In this document: positions 20,536 through 30,329 of the stretch, piece after piece
How the letters are laid out: every line of letters begins with the position of its first letter
How positions within the stretch are numbered: the first letter of the stretch is position 1
Assembly (NCBI RefSeq): GCF_026013415.1
Contig: NZ_JAPDOK010000003.1
Span: 496,001 to 560,000, forward strand
Length of the DNA stretch: 64,000 bases
Direction: 5' to 3'
Origin: Sphingomonas caeni
GTDB lineage: Bacteria; Pseudomonadota; Alphaproteobacteria; Sphingomonadales; Sphingomonadaceae
Notes under the pieces: generated by a model
Told to the model about the DNA's origin: nothing
Databases searched by the model: none
The model's input: the letters and a program-made list of their open reading frames with translations, nothing else
Position numbers and translations under genes: made by a program

Positions 20536-21975
20536 CTACCGGATTACGGGGCCACCGTTGCGCCTGTCGGTCATGTCGATCGCGGTATCGACCATGCAAT
20601 TGTCGACGAAATCGTTGAGCAGCACGATCAGGTGATTCCGCGGCAGCCGGGTGAGGTTACGGCGCAGCCAGGGATTGGTGATATTGTCCGCGTCCGGCTT
20701 GGTCCCGAGCAGGGGCGAGCTCGCGTCGCTCCTCGTGAAGATCGCCGGGCCGAGGACACCCGTCGCACCGGTTGCGGTCAGCTGCATCTGCATCACGACA
20801 TAGTCCATTCCCGCGGGCATCTCCCGCTGGATGCGCTCGAAGGCGTAGATGATGTTGTCGGGGTGCACCGAGGCGTATCCGCCGTTGTAGCTATCATATT
20901 TGCGCGTCTCGCCTTCGATCTGGTTGAGGAAGATCAGCCGCGTCTTGCTCCTGATCAGCTCGTCATAGCTGCGGTCGAGATCCGCCCGGGTGCCGTCCTT
21001 GATGTCCCGAACGCCGGTCTTCTCGCGCGCCGCCTGCAGGTCGTTCCTCAGGTCGGCGGCGCTCGGCTCCATCGCCTCGGCCGAAAAGCCCTGGGTGTTG
21101 GCGCTGACCACCACGATCTCGCGGTCGTTGTGCGCCAGCCACTTCAGCACCTCCTCGAGAAACTCGATATAGGGGCAGCCGGGGATCATCCCGTGCTGGT
21201 GGTAGCGCACGTTCGGGGTGAAGGCCCGGAGCGCGGGATGCATGATGCCGGGGCGGAAATCGAAATAGCGGATGCCGATATCGAGCTGGGTGCGGATATC
21301 GTCCTTCTGGGTCATTGCGAGATTGGCGAGCGCGCGTGCGATCATCTTGTTGCCGCCGAGGGCGAGGATGATCGGGCCGAGGATCGGAACGACCTGAATC
21401 GTGCCGATCAGGGCTTTCGAGAGCGCGGCGCTGCTCAGGATCTTCCTGACCGCGCGCATGTCGAACATGCCCGCATCGTGCGACCCGGGCAGCACCCAGC
21501 GGGAGAAGGGAGCGGTCGCGGTCTGCCGGTTGTGACCGGTGAGCCGCTCCATCCAGCGCCGATGGGGCTGGGTGACGTAGACATAGAGCCGGTGCTGGTT
21601 GCGGAGCCCGTGCTGGGTCGAGCCGGCATCGAATAGGCCCCAGCTGACGTCGAGATAGGGACCGAGCATCGGCGGCGTGTTGAACATGTTGCTCATCGGG
21701 CCGCCCTGAAGATTGCCGGTATAGGAGCTGATGTCCTCGTGCTTCCGGAATATCTCGACGAACTCCCTGCCGTTGTTGCGGTGGACGATGAATTCGAGTC
21801 TGCCGGTATAGTTGGTGAAACCGGGAATATTCTTCGACGAAATCTGCAGGTTGCCCGGATTGTCCGGCCGGAAGTTCTGTTTGTTCGTGTACTTGATCGC
21901 GGGCGCGTGCACGTCGATGCGACGGCCCCATTGATCCGAATATAACCAGAAATCCACGCCCTTGGCGACCACGGA
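20536..21975 (-). CDS. PI-PLC-like phosphodiesterase with an N-terminal beta-rich domain
   Basis: A 479-residue protein. The C-terminal two thirds have the PLC-like TIM-barrel phosphodiesterase pattern: LPGSHDAGMF with the first catalytic histidine, RYFDFRPG, and YHQHGMIPG with the second histidine. The first 150 residues are beta-rich and I do not recognise them. I chose GTG 21975 because AAAGGA lies 6 bp upstream; a TTG four codons earlier is possible. No signal peptide is seen. PLC-like enzymes cut phosphodiester lipids by general acid-base catalysis. Position just upstream of glycerol kinase suggests a phospholipid- or glycerol-related role. Confidence 0.75.
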   Translation of the reverse strand, partial: SVVAKGVDFWLYSDQWGRRIDVHAPAIKYTNKQNFRPDNPGNLQISSKNIPGFTNYTGRLEFIVHRNNGREFVEIFRKHEDISSYTGNLQGGPMSNMFNTPPMLGPYLDVSWGLFDAGSTQHGLRNQHRLYVYVTQPHRRWMERLTGHNRQTATAPFSRWVLPGSHDAGMFDMRAVRKILSSAALSKALIGTIQVVPILGPIILALGGNKMIARALANLAMTQKDDIRTQLDIGIRYFDFRPGIMHPALRAFTPNVRYHQHGMIPGCPYIEFLEEVLKWLAHNDREIVVVSANTQGFSAEAMEPSAADLRNDLQAAREKTGVRDIKDGTRADLDRSYDELIRSKTRLIFLNQIEGETRKYDSYNGGYASVHPDNIIYAFERIQREMPAGMDYVVMQMQLTATGATGVLGPAIFTRSDASSPLLGTKPDADNITNPWLRRNLTRLPRNHLIVLLNDFVDNCMVDTAIDMTDRRNGGPVIR

Positions 21976-22157
21976 GCATCCTTTCAACGTCGGAAATCGT
22001 TTCGTGGACGATATTGTATCGATGTTGAAGAATAGGGAATGCAGGAACGAAGTTTACTATCGGATAGGGAAGTTTTGTTCGCTTGAGGACCGTGGGCCAG
22101 TCAAGCCGTTGCTAGAACGTTCCCCTCGCCCTAGAGTGGCCAGGCGGGAGTGGTAAC

Positions 22158-23414
22158 GTGGCAGACAAAGCAGAACCGACAGGCGAACTCCGGGCCGAAG
22201 GGCTGGCCGCTGCGGCGGCGGCCGCGACGGGCACTGCGCCGCCCGCCGAGCCGGCCGCGCCCGAGATTACCGAGAATATGGGCGACGGCCAGCGCCGCGA
22301 CCGGCTGATGGCGTCGCTCACCCTGATGGCGGGGATCGGGCTGCTGCTCGCACTGCCGTTCGCACTGAGGGCCGGGAGCGAGTTCTTCCTGCCGCTGACC
22401 GCCGCGATCGTCATCGCCATCGCGCTGGTGCCGCTGCTCGAATGGCTCGAGCGGCACCGCGTGCCCGCCGGGCTCGCCGCCTTCACCTGCGTGCTGATCT
22501 TCCTGACGGCCGCCAATGTCGCGCTCGCCTCGATCGTGGTGCCGGCCTGGGCCTGGGTGCGCGAGCTGCCCGACAAGGTCGATGATATCCAGCACAACCT
22601 CGCGCCGTTGATCGATTTCTATTCGAGCCTCGAGCAATGGGTGAACAAGACGCTGCGCAACTTCGCTTCGGGCCCGATCCAGCAGCCCGCGCAGCAGGCC
22701 GCGCCGCCGCCGACCTCGCTGATCGACCTGTTCACCACCTCGGCGCCGTCGGCGCTGATCGAGATGTTCTTCGCGATCCTCGTCATCTATTTCTTCCTGT
22801 CCGGCTGGACGCGGCTGCGCCGCCGCGCGATCACCAGCCGCTCGAGCTTCGGCGGGGCGATGGCGACCGCGCGGGTGATCCAGGACGTGGTCGACGATAC
22901 CTCGGCCTATCTGGGCACGATCACGCTGATCAACCTGACCCTCGGCCTGATCGTCGCCGGCGCGCTGTGGCTGATGGGGATGCCGACGCCATTGATGTGG
23001 GGCGGCCTCGTCGCGCTGCTCAACTACATCCCCTATTTCGGACCGGTGATGGCGGCGATCCTGCTCGCGCTTGGCGGGCTGATGAGCTTCGACGAGCTGG
23101 GCTGGGCGCTCGCCCCGGCGGTGATCATGATCGGTGCGCATCTGCTCGAGGCCAATCTGGTCACCCCGCTGATCGTCGGTCACCGCCTGACGATCAGCCC
23201 GATCATGATCCTGATCTCGCTGAGCTTCTGGGGGTGGGTGTGGGGGACCACCGGCGCGCTGCTCGCGGTGCCGCTGCTGATCATCATCCAGACGGTGGTG
23301 AACGCCGCGGGCAAGCCCGATATCGCCGGTTTCCTGTTCGAACACGGCACGCTGGTGGGCGAGCGCGAGGGCGGGCGGTTCCGGCGTTTCGGCAGCCGGG
23401 ACCAATCCGGTTGA
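22158..23414 (+). CDS. AI-2E family transporter (PerM/TqsA-like permease)
   Basis: A 418-residue inner-membrane protein with an Ala/Pro-rich cytoplasmic head (residues 1-45) and about eight hydrophobic segments. Family features are the paired N-terminal helices (SLTLMAGIGLLLALPFAL), a long soluble loop with GPIQQPAQQAAPPP, GGLVALLNYIPYFGPVMAAI and LVTPLIVGHRLTISPIMI. The start is GTG 22158. Members export small molecules such as AI-2 or act as Na+/H+ antiporters; the substrate here is unknown. Its stop overlaps the -35 box of the tRNA-Asp promoter. Confidence 0.88.
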   Translation: MADKAEPTGELRAEGLAAAAAAATGTAPPAEPAAPEITENMGDGQRRDRLMASLTLMAGIGLLLALPFALRAGSEFFLPLTAAIVIAIALVPLLEWLERHRVPAGLAAFTCVLIFLTAANVALASIVVPAWAWVRELPDKVDDIQHNLAPLIDFYSSLEQWVNKTLRNFASGPIQQPAQQAAPPPTSLIDLFTTSAPSALIEMFFAILVIYFFLSGWTRLRRRAITSRSSFGGAMATARVIQDVVDDTSAYLGTITLINLTLGLIVAGALWLMGMPTPLMWGGLVALLNYIPYFGPVMAAILLALGGLMSFDELGWALAPAVIMIGAHLLEANLVTPLIVGHRLTISPIMILISLSFWGWVWGTTGALLAVPLLIIIQTVVNAAGKPDIAGFLFEHGTLVGEREGGRFRRFGSRDQSG

Positions 23415-23439
23415 CAGGGGTATGAGGCGCGGCTAGTGG
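23411..23439 (+). promoter_or_regulatory. Sigma-70-type promoter of tRNA-Asp
   Basis: TTGACA at 23411-23416 and TAGTGG at 23434-23439 with a 17-bp spacer. The predicted start is near 23446, about 14 nt before the mature tRNA. The -35 box overlaps the stop codon of the AI-2E transporter. Confidence 0.6.
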
Positions 23440-23459
23440 CCGCCTCCTCGCTGGTTCAA

Positions 23460-23536
<77 letters not shown>

Positions 23537-23646
23537 TCGATGATCCCCGGATCGTCCGAATTTCACGGTAAGCCGTTGAACATGGCGCTTCTCGGCGCGT
23601 TTTTCTCCCGTCCGCGTCCCCGCGGGCGAGCGAGAGGATTTGCATC

Positions 23647-24009
23647 ATGGAAAGCGATACCAAGGCACCCGAGCGGCTGATCGCGTCGGATCGGGTCGAG
23701 GGCACCGCGGTGTACAACAAGGAAGACGAGCGGCTCGGCTCGATCGAACGCTTCATGGTCGACAAGGCGTCGGGCCAGGTCGAATATGCGGTGATGGGGT
23801 TTGGCGGGCTGTTCGGGCTGGCGACGCGGCACTATCCGCTGCCGTGGAACGCGCTGACCTATGACACCAATCGCGGCGGCTATATCGTGAACCTCAGCCG
23901 CGACCAGCTTGCCGAGGCTCCGAGCTACGATCCGGAGGCGGAGACGCCGACCTATGACCGCAGCTATGGCGAGCGGATCTACGGCTATTACGGCTTTACC
24001 TATCTGTGA
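23647..24009 (+). CDS. PRC-barrel domain protein
   Basis: A 120-residue protein with one PRC-barrel: SDRVEGTAVYNKEDERLGSI, then FMVDKASGQVEYAVMGFGG and HYPLPWNALTYD. The C-terminal tail is tyrosine-rich (RSYGERIYGYYGFTYL). PRC-barrels are small beta-barrels found alone in soil bacteria and in RimM and photosynthetic reaction centre H subunits. No signal peptide, so cytoplasmic. Function unknown; such stand-alone proteins are often stress-induced. Confidence 0.85.
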   Translation: MESDTKAPERLIASDRVEGTAVYNKEDERLGSIERFMVDKASGQVEYAVMGFGGLFGLATRHYPLPWNALTYDTNRGGYIVNLSRDQLAEAPSYDPEAETPTYDRSYGERIYGYYGFTYL

Positions 24010-24022
24010 TCAGGCCAAAGAA

Positions 24023-24247
24023 CTAAGGCTTCCAACGCCCGGTCTCCATCCATTGGAGCAACGGCTTGAGCGGCGCGATCCAGGCCACGCCCGCGACGAG
24101 ATAGATCGGCAGCTGCACGAGCACGGGCAGCGCGCCGATCTGTTTCGAGAAGCTGGCGATCAGGAAGACCCAGAGACATGCCGTCGCGACGATGGTGAGC
24201 GCGCCGACGGGCTTGCGCCAGCTGGGCTTCACGCTTCCTGATGGCAT
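24023..24247 (-). CDS. DUF2842 small membrane protein
   Basis: A 74-residue protein beginning at ATG 24247. It has two hydrophobic segments (GALTIVATACLWVFLIA and LPIYLVAGVAWIAPL) and ends LKPLLQWMETGRWKP. This W-RKP, then IAPLKPLL-WME, pattern is that of the alphaproteobacterial DUF2842 family. It overlaps the end of the 5-formyl-THF cyclo-ligase gene by 19 bp. Function unknown. Confidence 0.8.
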   Translation of the reverse strand: MPSGSVKPSWRKPVGALTIVATACLWVFLIASFSKQIGALPVLVQLPIYLVAGVAWIAPLKPLLQWMETGRWKP

Positions 24248-24780
24248 AGCATTCCCTCTTCGGTGATCACCGCCTGGAGCGGCACGTCCCAGATGTCGGT
24301 GGGGACGGCGGGGACTTGCTGGACCGACCAGGCGACCCCTACGCGCCACGCATCGGGATAGCGAGCAAAGGCGCGGTCATAATGTGCGGCGCCTTGTCCC
24401 AGGCGGTTGAGGCGGGCGTCGAAGCCGATCAGCGGGGTGAGGATGGTATCGGGCGCGGCCTCCTGCTGGCCGCCGGGCTGGCTGAGCCCGAACGGGCCGG
24501 CCACCAGCGGATCGCCAGGCTCCCAGAGCAGGAAGCGGATCGGGCTCGCGCGGTCGCTGACATGGGGGAGGGCGAGGCGGCAGCCGCGCTCGACGGCTGC
24601 TGCGGCCAGCAGCGCCGGGTCGGCCTCGCTGCCTACGGGCACATAAGAGGCGACCACGCTGCCGGGCACGAGCCGTTCCACGAACTCGGGCGGCGCCAGG
24701 ATCGCGCTGCCGCCCACGCTGGTGAAACGGTCGCGCTCGGCGCGGATGCGCGCCCTGAGGGTGAGTTTATCGGGAATCAT
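24229..24780 (-). CDS. 5-formyltetrahydrofolate cyclo-ligase
   Basis: A 183-residue ATP-dependent enzyme that converts 5-formyl-THF to 5,10-methenyl-THF. Motifs are LRARIRAERDRF at the N-terminus, VASYVPVGSEADP, CRLALPHV, and the ATP/Mg loop LIGFDARLNRLGQGAAHYDRA. It lies just downstream of a candidate 6S RNA gene and zapA, the conserved order in many proteobacteria (ssrS-ygfA). Confidence 0.9.
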   Translation of the reverse strand: MIPDKLTLRARIRAERDRFTSVGGSAILAPPEFVERLVPGSVVASYVPVGSEADPALLAAAAVERGCRLALPHVSDRASPIRFLLWEPGDPLVAGPFGLSQPGGQQEAAPDTILTPLIGFDARLNRLGQGAAHYDRAFARYPDAWRVGVAWSVQQVPAVPTDIWDVPLQAVITEEGMLCHQEA

Positions 24781-24796
24781 GCGTGACGGAGCGGGT

Positions 24797-24957
24797 GGCG
24801 GGACCGCCGTGGCCGTTTGCCAGAATATCCTCTGACGCCGGTAACGTCAGGTGGGGACCATGTGCGACAGACCAGGATCTGCACAGGGACAGCCCCCATG
24901 GATGATGAATCGCCTCAGGGATAATCGCTAAGGCTCGTACCGGGCAGTGCCCGCCGA
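24797..24957 (-). ncRNA. ssrS: 6S RNA candidate (ssrS)
   Basis: About 160 nt between zapA and the 5-formyl-THF cyclo-ligase gene, the classic ssrS position. The RNA ends can close with GGCGGG (24955-24950) against CCCGCC (24802-24797). The middle forms a long terminal hairpin (GTGC...GCAC, with GGGG...CCCC). A small hairpin CTGACG...CGTCAG lies on the 3' side of the presumed central bubble, as in 6S RNAs. A good promoter is immediately upstream. Ends are estimates; a covariance-model search would settle it. Confidence 0.7.
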
Positions 24958-24961
24958 CCCC

Positions 24962-24990
24962 TATGTAGGCGGTCGCGGCGCTTTCCTCAA
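24962..24990 (-). promoter_or_regulatory. Promoter of the 6S RNA candidate
   Basis: On the minus strand, -35 TTGAGG (24990-24985) and -10 TACATA (24967-24962) are separated by 17 bp. Transcription would start near 24957, which coincides with the 5' end of the closing stem. Confidence 0.6.
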
Positions 24991-25066
24991 GGCCGGTGGG
25001 GCGCAATTCGAGGCCGAACAACAATCCGTTACCCCGGGCCGAAGTGCCGGGGGCACGGCAGGTGGG

Positions 25067-25369
25067 TCAGGCGCTCGCCCCGTCTTCCTCGAGGACCGCG
25101 GCAACCGCTTCGAGGCGATCGGCGATATTGTCGAGCAGCACCGGCGAAACGCCTGCCGAGGGGTTGCGCTCGGCCTCGTCGAGCAGGTCGGCGAGGATGA
25201 GGGTGAGATAGACGAGCGTCCGATCGTGGCTGATCCCGCCCGAGGCACGCTGAGCGGTGGCGGCGTGGCGGACGAGGAGCGATTCGAGTCGTTTGAGATG
25301 TGGCTCTTCGCCGTCGCGGCAAGCCACCGTGTAGTCGCGGCCGGCGACATTGAGCGTGACTTCGGCCAT
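25067..25369 (-). CDS. zapA: Cell division protein ZapA
   Basis: A 100-residue FtsZ-associated protein. The N-terminal beta part is VTLNVAGRDYTVACRDGEEPHLKRLESLL. A helix follows with DRTLVYLTLILADLLDEAERNP and an Ala/Glu-rich C-terminus. It stabilises FtsZ bundles at midcell. It overlaps the upstream coiled-coil gene by one base (TGATG type) and precedes the 6S RNA candidate. Confidence 0.9.
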   Translation of the reverse strand: MAEVTLNVAGRDYTVACRDGEEPHLKRLESLLVRHAATAQRASGGISHDRTLVYLTLILADLLDEAERNPSAGVSPVLLDNIADRLEAVAAVLEEDGASA

Positions 25370-25548
25370 CAGCCTGCGTCCACGGTTTCGCGCGCGATCA
25401 GCGTGTCGAGCGAGGCGACCGCGTCCTGGATCTTCTCGCGCAGGGCTTCGTGGCGATGGGTGAGTCGCTCGGTGGCATAGGCGCGCGCGGCGGCGGCTGC
25501 CTCGATACGGGCAAGCGCGGCCTCGATGCGGTCTTTTGGGTCGGCCAT
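25369..25548 (-). CDS. Small coiled-coil protein upstream of zapA, ZauP-like
   Basis: A 59-residue protein, MADPKDRIEAALARIE... to ...LIARETVDAG, almost entirely heptad-like helix with an Ala run and charged residues (RLTHRHEALREKIQDAV). It starts at ATG 25548 and its stop overlaps the zapA start. In Caulobacter a coiled-coil partner, ZauP, is encoded with ZapA and both act on the Z-ring. By position and composition this is the likely counterpart; sequence homology was not tested. Confidence 0.7.
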   Translation of the reverse strand: MADPKDRIEAALARIEAAAAARAYATERLTHRHEALREKIQDAVASLDTLIARETVDAG

Positions 25549-25614
25549 GGCTAGCGATTAAGCATGGCGGGCCCATGCGGCAAGCGGCTTTCGGCGGGTA
25601 AAGTCGCGCTTCGG

Positions 25615-25644
25615 TTGACGCGTGGCGCCGCCGGTCCCTAAGGG
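25615..25644 (+). promoter_or_regulatory. Possible tkt promoter and leader hairpin
   Basis: TTGACG at 25615-25620 and a weak TAAGGG at 25639-25644 with an 18-bp spacer lie upstream of tkt. A 7-bp inverted repeat, GTGGCGC (25622-25628) and GCGCCAC (25649-25655), overlaps this region and could be an operator or leader hairpin ending 18 bp before the GTG. Confidence 0.3.
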
Positions 25645-25673
25645 GTCCGCGCCACCATCCGGGGACGCCACCA

Positions 25674-27629
25674 GTGACCGCATCCTTCACCGATTGCGCC
25701 AATGCCATCCGCGCGCTTGCGATGGACGCCGTGGAGGCCGCCAATTCGGGGCATCCCGGCATGCCGATGGGGATGGCCGATGTCGCGACGGTGCTGTTCC
25801 AGGATTATCTGAAATACGATCCCGCCGACCCCAAATGGCCCGACCGCGACCGGTTCGTGCTTTCGGCCGGCCATGGCTCGATGCTGCTCTACAGCCTGCT
25901 GCACCTGACCGGCTATGCGCGGCCGACGCTCGACGACATCAAGACCTTCCGCCAGGTCGGCAGCCCGTGCGCCGGACATCCGGAGAATTTCGAGCTTCCG
26001 GGCGTCGAATGCACCACCGGGCCGCTGGGGCAGGGGCTCGCGATGGCGGTGGGGATGGCGATCGCCGAGCGGCATCTGAACGCCTCGTTCGGCGACGCGC
26101 TGGTCGATCACCGCACCTGGGTGGTCGCGGGCGACGGATGCCTGATGGAGGGGATCAATCACGAGGCGATCGGGATCGCCGGGCATCTGAAGCTCGGGCG
26201 GCTGATCGTGCTGTGGGACGACAACAAGATCACCATCGACGGGCCGGTCTCGCTCTCGTCGAGCGAGGATATTCCGGCGCGCTATGCCGCGACCGGCTGG
26301 CACGTCACCGAATGCGATGGGCATGATCCCGCGAGCATCGCCAGGGCGTTCGACGCGGCGATCGCCGACGGACGGCCTTCGCTGGTCCGCTGCCGGACGA
26401 TCATTGGCAAGGGCGCGCCCAACTTCCAGGGCAGCTCGAAGGTGCATGGCGCGGCGCTGGGCGCGGACGAAGTCGCGGCGGCGCGGGTCAAACTGGGCTG
26501 GGACTATCCCCCGTTCGAGGTGCCGGGCGATATCCGCGAGGCTTGGCTGGCGGCGGGCAGAAATCGCGCCGAACCTCATGCCGCGTGGCAGCAGCGGCTC
26601 GCAGCCGATTCGAATGGCGCCGAATTCTCGCGCCGGATGGCGGGCGATCTGCCCGCGGGCTTCAGTCTCGACGCCCATATCGCCGCGCTGATCGCCGAGC
26701 CGAAGAAGATCGCGACCCGCGTCGCAAGCCAACTGGCGCTCGACGTGATCAATGCCGCTGTGCCCGAAACGGTCGGCGGTTCGGCCGATCTCACGCCCTC
26801 GAACAACACGCTGACCAAGGGCCTGACCGATTTGGTCGGCACTGATTATGGCGCACGCTACGTTCGCTACGGCATCCGCGAGTTCGGCATGGCGGCGGCG
26901 ATGAATGGACTGGCGCTGCACGGCGGCGTGATTCCCTATGGCGGCACCTTCCTCGTCTTTTCGGACTATGCGCGCCCCGCGATCCGGCTCTCGGCGCTCC
27001 AGCACGCGCGCGTCGTCTATGTGATGACGCACGATTCGATCGGTTTGGGCGAGGATGGGCCGACCCACCAGCCGGTCGAGCATGTGATGTCGCTGCGGCT
27101 GATCCCGAACCTTGAAGTCTGGCGCCCGTGCGATGCGGTCGAGACCGCCGAGGCCTGGGGCGAATCGCTCAAGCGCGCCGATGGCCCCTCGTTGCTCGCG
27201 CTCAGCCGCCAGAACCTGCCGCAACTCAGCAGCGGGGGCGCGGCCAGGGGCGGCTATCGCCTTGCCGCGGCGGGCGCGGCGCGCAAGGTGGTGCTGATCG
27301 CCTCGGGCTCCGAGGTCGAGATCGCGGTCGCGGTGCGCGATGCCCTTGAAGCCGAAGGCGTGGGTGCCGATGTCGTGTCCATGCCGTGCTGGTCGCGCTT
27401 CGATGCGCAGGACGCCGCCTATCGCCGCGACCTGCTCCCCGAAGGCGCGCTCCGCGTCTCGATCGAGGCGGGCGTAACCACGGGTTGGGAGCGCTACACC
27501 GGAATCGACGGCCTCAATTTCGGGCTCAACCGCTTCGGCGCCTCCGGGCCGGCGCCCAAGCTGTTTGAGCATTTCGGACTTACCGCTGCGGCAATCGCGC
27601 CGCAGATCCTTGAACGACTGAAGGACTGA
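25674..27629 (+). CDS. tkt: Transketolase
   Basis: A 651-residue thiamine-diphosphate enzyme transferring two-carbon ketol units in the pentose phosphate pathway. The N-terminal part shows [15 protein letters not shown] and [10 protein letters not shown]. The ThDP/Mg motif is [13 protein letters not shown]...NKITIDG. The pyrimidine domain contains [17 protein letters not shown] and [18 protein letters not shown]. The C-terminal domain ends in [10 protein letters not shown]. The start is GTG 25674. It is the first gene of a tkt-gap-MOSC-pgk operon; gap follows after 5 bp. Confidence 0.95.
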   Translation: MTASFTDCANAIRALAMDAVEAANSGHPGMPMGMADVATVLFQDYLKYDPADPKWPDRDRFVLSAGHGSMLLYSLLHLTGYARPTLDDIKTFRQVGSPCAGHPENFELPGVECTTGPLGQGLAMAVGMAIAERHLNASFGDALVDHRTWVVAGDGCLMEGINHEAIGIAGHLKLGRLIVLWDDNKITIDGPVSLSSSEDIPARYAATGWHVTECDGHDPASIARAFDAAIADGRPSLVRCRTIIGKGAPNFQGSSKVHGAALGADEVAAARVKLGWDYPPFEVPGDIREAWLAAGRNRAEPHAAWQQRLAADSNGAEFSRRMAGDLPAGFSLDAHIAALIAEPKKIATRVASQLALDVINAAVPETVGGSADLTPSNNTLTKGLTDLVGTDYGARYVRYGIREFGMAAAMNGLALHGGVIPYGGTFLVFSDYARPAIRLSALQHARVVYVMTHDSIGLGEDGPTHQPVEHVMSLRLIPNLEVWRPCDAVETAEAWGESLKRADGPSLLALSRQNLPQLSSGGAARGGYRLAAAGAARKVVLIASGSEVEIAVAVRDALEAEGVGADVVSMPCWSRFDAQDAAYRRDLLPEGALRVSIEAGVTTGWERYTGIDGLNFGLNRFGASGPAPKLFEHFGLTAAAIAPQILERLKD

Positions 27630-27634
27630 GAGAC

Positions 27635-28642
27635 ATGACCAAGGTTGCGATCAACGGTTTCGGACGCATCGGCCGGCTGGTGGCGCGCGCGATCCTCGAG
27701 CGGCCGGATAGCGGGCTCGAGCTGGTCACGATCAACGATCTGGCGGACGCCAAGTCGAACGCATGGCTGTTCAGCCGCGACTCGGTCCATGGGAAATATC
27801 CGGGCACCGTCTCGGCCGATGGCGACGATCTGGTCGTCGACGGCAAGCGCATCAAGGTGACCAAGGAGCGCGATCCCGCCAACCTGCCGCATGCCGCAAA
27901 CGGGGTGGAACTGGTGCTCGAATGCACCGGCTTCTTCACCGACCGCGCGAGCTGCGAGAAGCATATCGCGGCGGGGGCGAAAAAGGTGCTGATCTCGGCC
28001 CCGGGCAAGAATGTCGACCTGACCGTCGTCTATGGGGTCAACCACGACAAGCTCGAGGCGGGGCACACGATCGTCTCGAACGCGTCGTGCACCACCAATT
28101 GCCTGGCGCCCGTCGCCAAGGTGCTCAACGACACGGTCGGCATCGAGCGCGGGCTGATGACCACGGTCCATGCCTATACCAACGACCAGAAGATCCTCGA
28201 CCAGATCCATGACGATCTGCGCCGCGCCCGCGCCGCCGCGATGAGCATGATCCCGACCACCACCGGCGCCGCGCGCGCGGTGGGCGAGGTGCTGCCCGAA
28301 CTGAAGGGCCGGCTGGACGGTTCGGCGATCCGCGTCCCCGTGCCCGATGGCTCGCTGATCGACCTGACCTTCACCCCCAAGCGCGACACGACCAAGGAGG
28401 AGATCAACGCGATCCTGAAGGCCGCGTCGGAGAGCGGGCCGCTCAAGGGCGTGCTCTATTATTCGGACGAGCCCCTGGTCTCGATCGACATTGTCCACAC
28501 GCCCGCATCGTCGACCATCGACAGCCTCGAGACCGCGGTGCTCGACGGCAAGCTGGTCCGCGTCGTCAGCTGGTACGACAATGAATGGGGCTTCTCGAAC
28601 CGCATGGTCGACACCGCTTCGGCGATGGCGAAGCTGGGGTAA
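27635..28642 (+). CDS. gap: Glyceraldehyde-3-phosphate dehydrogenase, type I
   Basis: A 335-residue NAD-dependent enzyme of glycolysis and gluconeogenesis. The Rossmann start is [17 protein letters not shown]. The active-site cysteine lies in [13 protein letters not shown]. Substrate and tetramer residues include [14 protein letters not shown] and the C-terminal [13 protein letters not shown]. The length is normal. Its stop overlaps the MOSC gene start (TAATG). Confidence 0.96.
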   Translation: MTKVAINGFGRIGRLVARAILERPDSGLELVTINDLADAKSNAWLFSRDSVHGKYPGTVSADGDDLVVDGKRIKVTKERDPANLPHAANGVELVLECTGFFTDRASCEKHIAAGAKKVLISAPGKNVDLTVVYGVNHDKLEAGHTIVSNASCTTNCLAPVAKVLNDTVGIERGLMTTVHAYTNDQKILDQIHDDLRRARAAAMSMIPTTTGAARAVGEVLPELKGRLDGSAIRVPVPDGSLIDLTFTPKRDTTKEEINAILKAASESGPLKGVLYYSDEPLVSIDIVHTPASSTIDSLETAVLDGKLVRVVSWYDNEWGFSNRMVDTASAMAKLG

Positions 28643-29082
28643 TGGGCCGCCTCGCCGGCATCGCGCGCCACGCGGAACGGCGAGGGCCTATCGAGACGCT
28701 CACCAGCGTCCGGCTGAGCCCCGAGGGCGGCGTCGAGGGCGACCGCAACGGGGACAAGAACAAGCGCCAGGTCTCGTTGATCGAGGCGGGCGACTGGGCC
28801 GCGGCCACCGCGGAGGTCGGCGTCGACCTGCCATGGTGGGCGCGGCGCGCGAACCTGCTGGTCGAGGATTTCGACCTGCCGCATGGCGGCGATGTGCGCG
28901 TGCGGATCGGCGCGGAAGTGGTGATCGAGCTCAAGACCGAGATCGATCCGTGCGAGCGGATGGACGAGCTGGCGCCGGGGCTGCGGCAGGCGCTTGAACC
29001 CGATTGGCGCGGCGGGGCGGGCGGCAAGGTGATTTCAGGCGGCGTGATCGCCGTGGGCGACCCAATCAGGATTGAGCAATGA
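28642..29082 (+). CDS. MOSC-domain protein
   Basis: A 146-residue stand-alone MOSC domain. It starts at ATG 28642 overlapping the gap stop, and its own stop overlaps pgk by 4 bp. It shows [22 protein letters not shown] and the conserved cysteine C104 in [11 protein letters not shown], the residue proposed to carry sulfur or bind molybdenum cofactor in this family. The domain is named for the MoCo sulfurase C-terminus. Its tight insertion between gap and pgk is unusual and no molybdenum gene is in the window. Confidence 0.85.
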   Translation: MGRLAGIARHAERRGPIETLTSVRLSPEGGVEGDRNGDKNKRQVSLIEAGDWAAATAEVGVDLPWWARRANLLVEDFDLPHGGDVRVRIGAEVVIELKTEIDPCERMDELAPGLRQALEPDWRGGAGGKVISGGVIAVGDPIRIEQ

Positions 29083-30269
29083 CGCGAGCCTTCAAGACCC
29101 TCGACGATATGGGCGACATCGCCGGCAAGCGCGTGCTGGTCCGCGAGGATCTGAACGTGCCGATGGCCGATGGCGCGGTGACCGACGACACGCGGCTGCG
29201 CGCGGCGGTGCAGACCGTCGCCGAGCTGGCGGACCGCGGGGCGATCGTGATCGTGCTGGCACATTTCGGGCGGCCCAAGGGGATGCGCAATCCGGCGATG
29301 AGCCTGTCGCTGGTGACGCGGCCCTTCAGCCAGGTGCTGGGGCGGCAGGTCGCGTTCCTCGACGATGAGGGCGCCGGGAATGCGGTCGCGATGATGCGGC
29401 CCGGCGATATCGGCCTGCTCGAAAACACCCGCTTCGATCCCGGCGAGGAGAAGAACGCGCCCGAGACGGTCGACCGGCTCGCTTCACTCGGCGATCTCTA
29501 CGTCAACGACGCCTTCTCCGCGGCGCACCGCGCGCATGCCTCGACCGAGGGACTGGCACATCGGCTTCCGGCGTTCGCCGGCCGCCAGATGGAGGCCGAA
29601 CTCGACGCGCTCGACAAGGCGCTCGGCAATCCCGAGCATCCGGTCGCGGCGGTGGTCGGCGGGGCCAAGGTCTCGTCCAAGCTCGACGTGCTGCGGCACC
29701 TGGTCGAGAAGGTCGATCACCTGATCATCGGCGGCGGCATGGCCAATACCTTTCTGGCGGCACGCGGCGTCGATGTGGGCAAGAGCCTGTGCGAGCATGA
29801 GCTGACCGGTATCGCCGAGGAGATCCTCGACGCGGCGGACAAGGCCAATTGCACCGTCCACCTGCCGTACGATGTCGTGGTCGCGAAGGAATTCCGCGCC
29901 AATCCGCCGGTCCGCACGGTCAATGTCCATGAGGTCGCGCCCGACGAGATGATCCTCGATGTCGGCCCCGCCGCGACCGAGGCATTGGCGGACGTGCTCA
30001 AGACCTGCCGGACATTGGTCTGGAACGGCCCTATGGGCGCGTTCGAGACGCCGCCGTTCGACACCGCCACCGTCGCGCTCGCCAAGACAGCGGCCGCGCT
30101 CACCAAGGAAGGCTCGCTGGTCTCGGTCGCCGGGGGCGGGGACACCGTCGCCGCGCTCAACCAGGCCGGGGTCGCGGACGATTTCAGCTTCGTCTCGACC
30201 GCGGGTGGTGCGTTCCTCGAATGGATGGAAGGCAAGGCGCTGCCCGGCGTTGCTGCGCTGCAGCAATAA
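29079..30269 (+). CDS. pgk: Phosphoglycerate kinase
   Basis: A 396-residue monomeric kinase of glycolysis. The N-terminal substrate basin has [23 protein letters not shown] and [12 protein letters not shown]. The hinge and nucleotide site show [35 protein letters not shown] and [11 protein letters not shown]. It overlaps the MOSC gene by 4 bp. It ends the coupled tkt-gap-MOSC-pgk unit. Confidence 0.96.
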   Translation: MTRAFKTLDDMGDIAGKRVLVREDLNVPMADGAVTDDTRLRAAVQTVAELADRGAIVIVLAHFGRPKGMRNPAMSLSLVTRPFSQVLGRQVAFLDDEGAGNAVAMMRPGDIGLLENTRFDPGEEKNAPETVDRLASLGDLYVNDAFSAAHRAHASTEGLAHRLPAFAGRQMEAELDALDKALGNPEHPVAAVVGGAKVSSKLDVLRHLVEKVDHLIIGGGMANTFLAARGVDVGKSLCEHELTGIAEEILDAADKANCTVHLPYDVVVAKEFRANPPVRTVNVHEVAPDEMILDVGPAATEALADVLKTCRTLVWNGPMGAFETPPFDTATVALAKTAAALTKEGSLVSVAGGGDTVAALNQAGVADDFSFVSTAGGAFLEWMEGKALPGVAALQQ

Positions 30270-30329
30270 TCGCTGGACTTTCGTTTCGCCTCCGCCTAGT
30301 GGCGCCGTCGCGTTGAACCTCCTTTCGTA

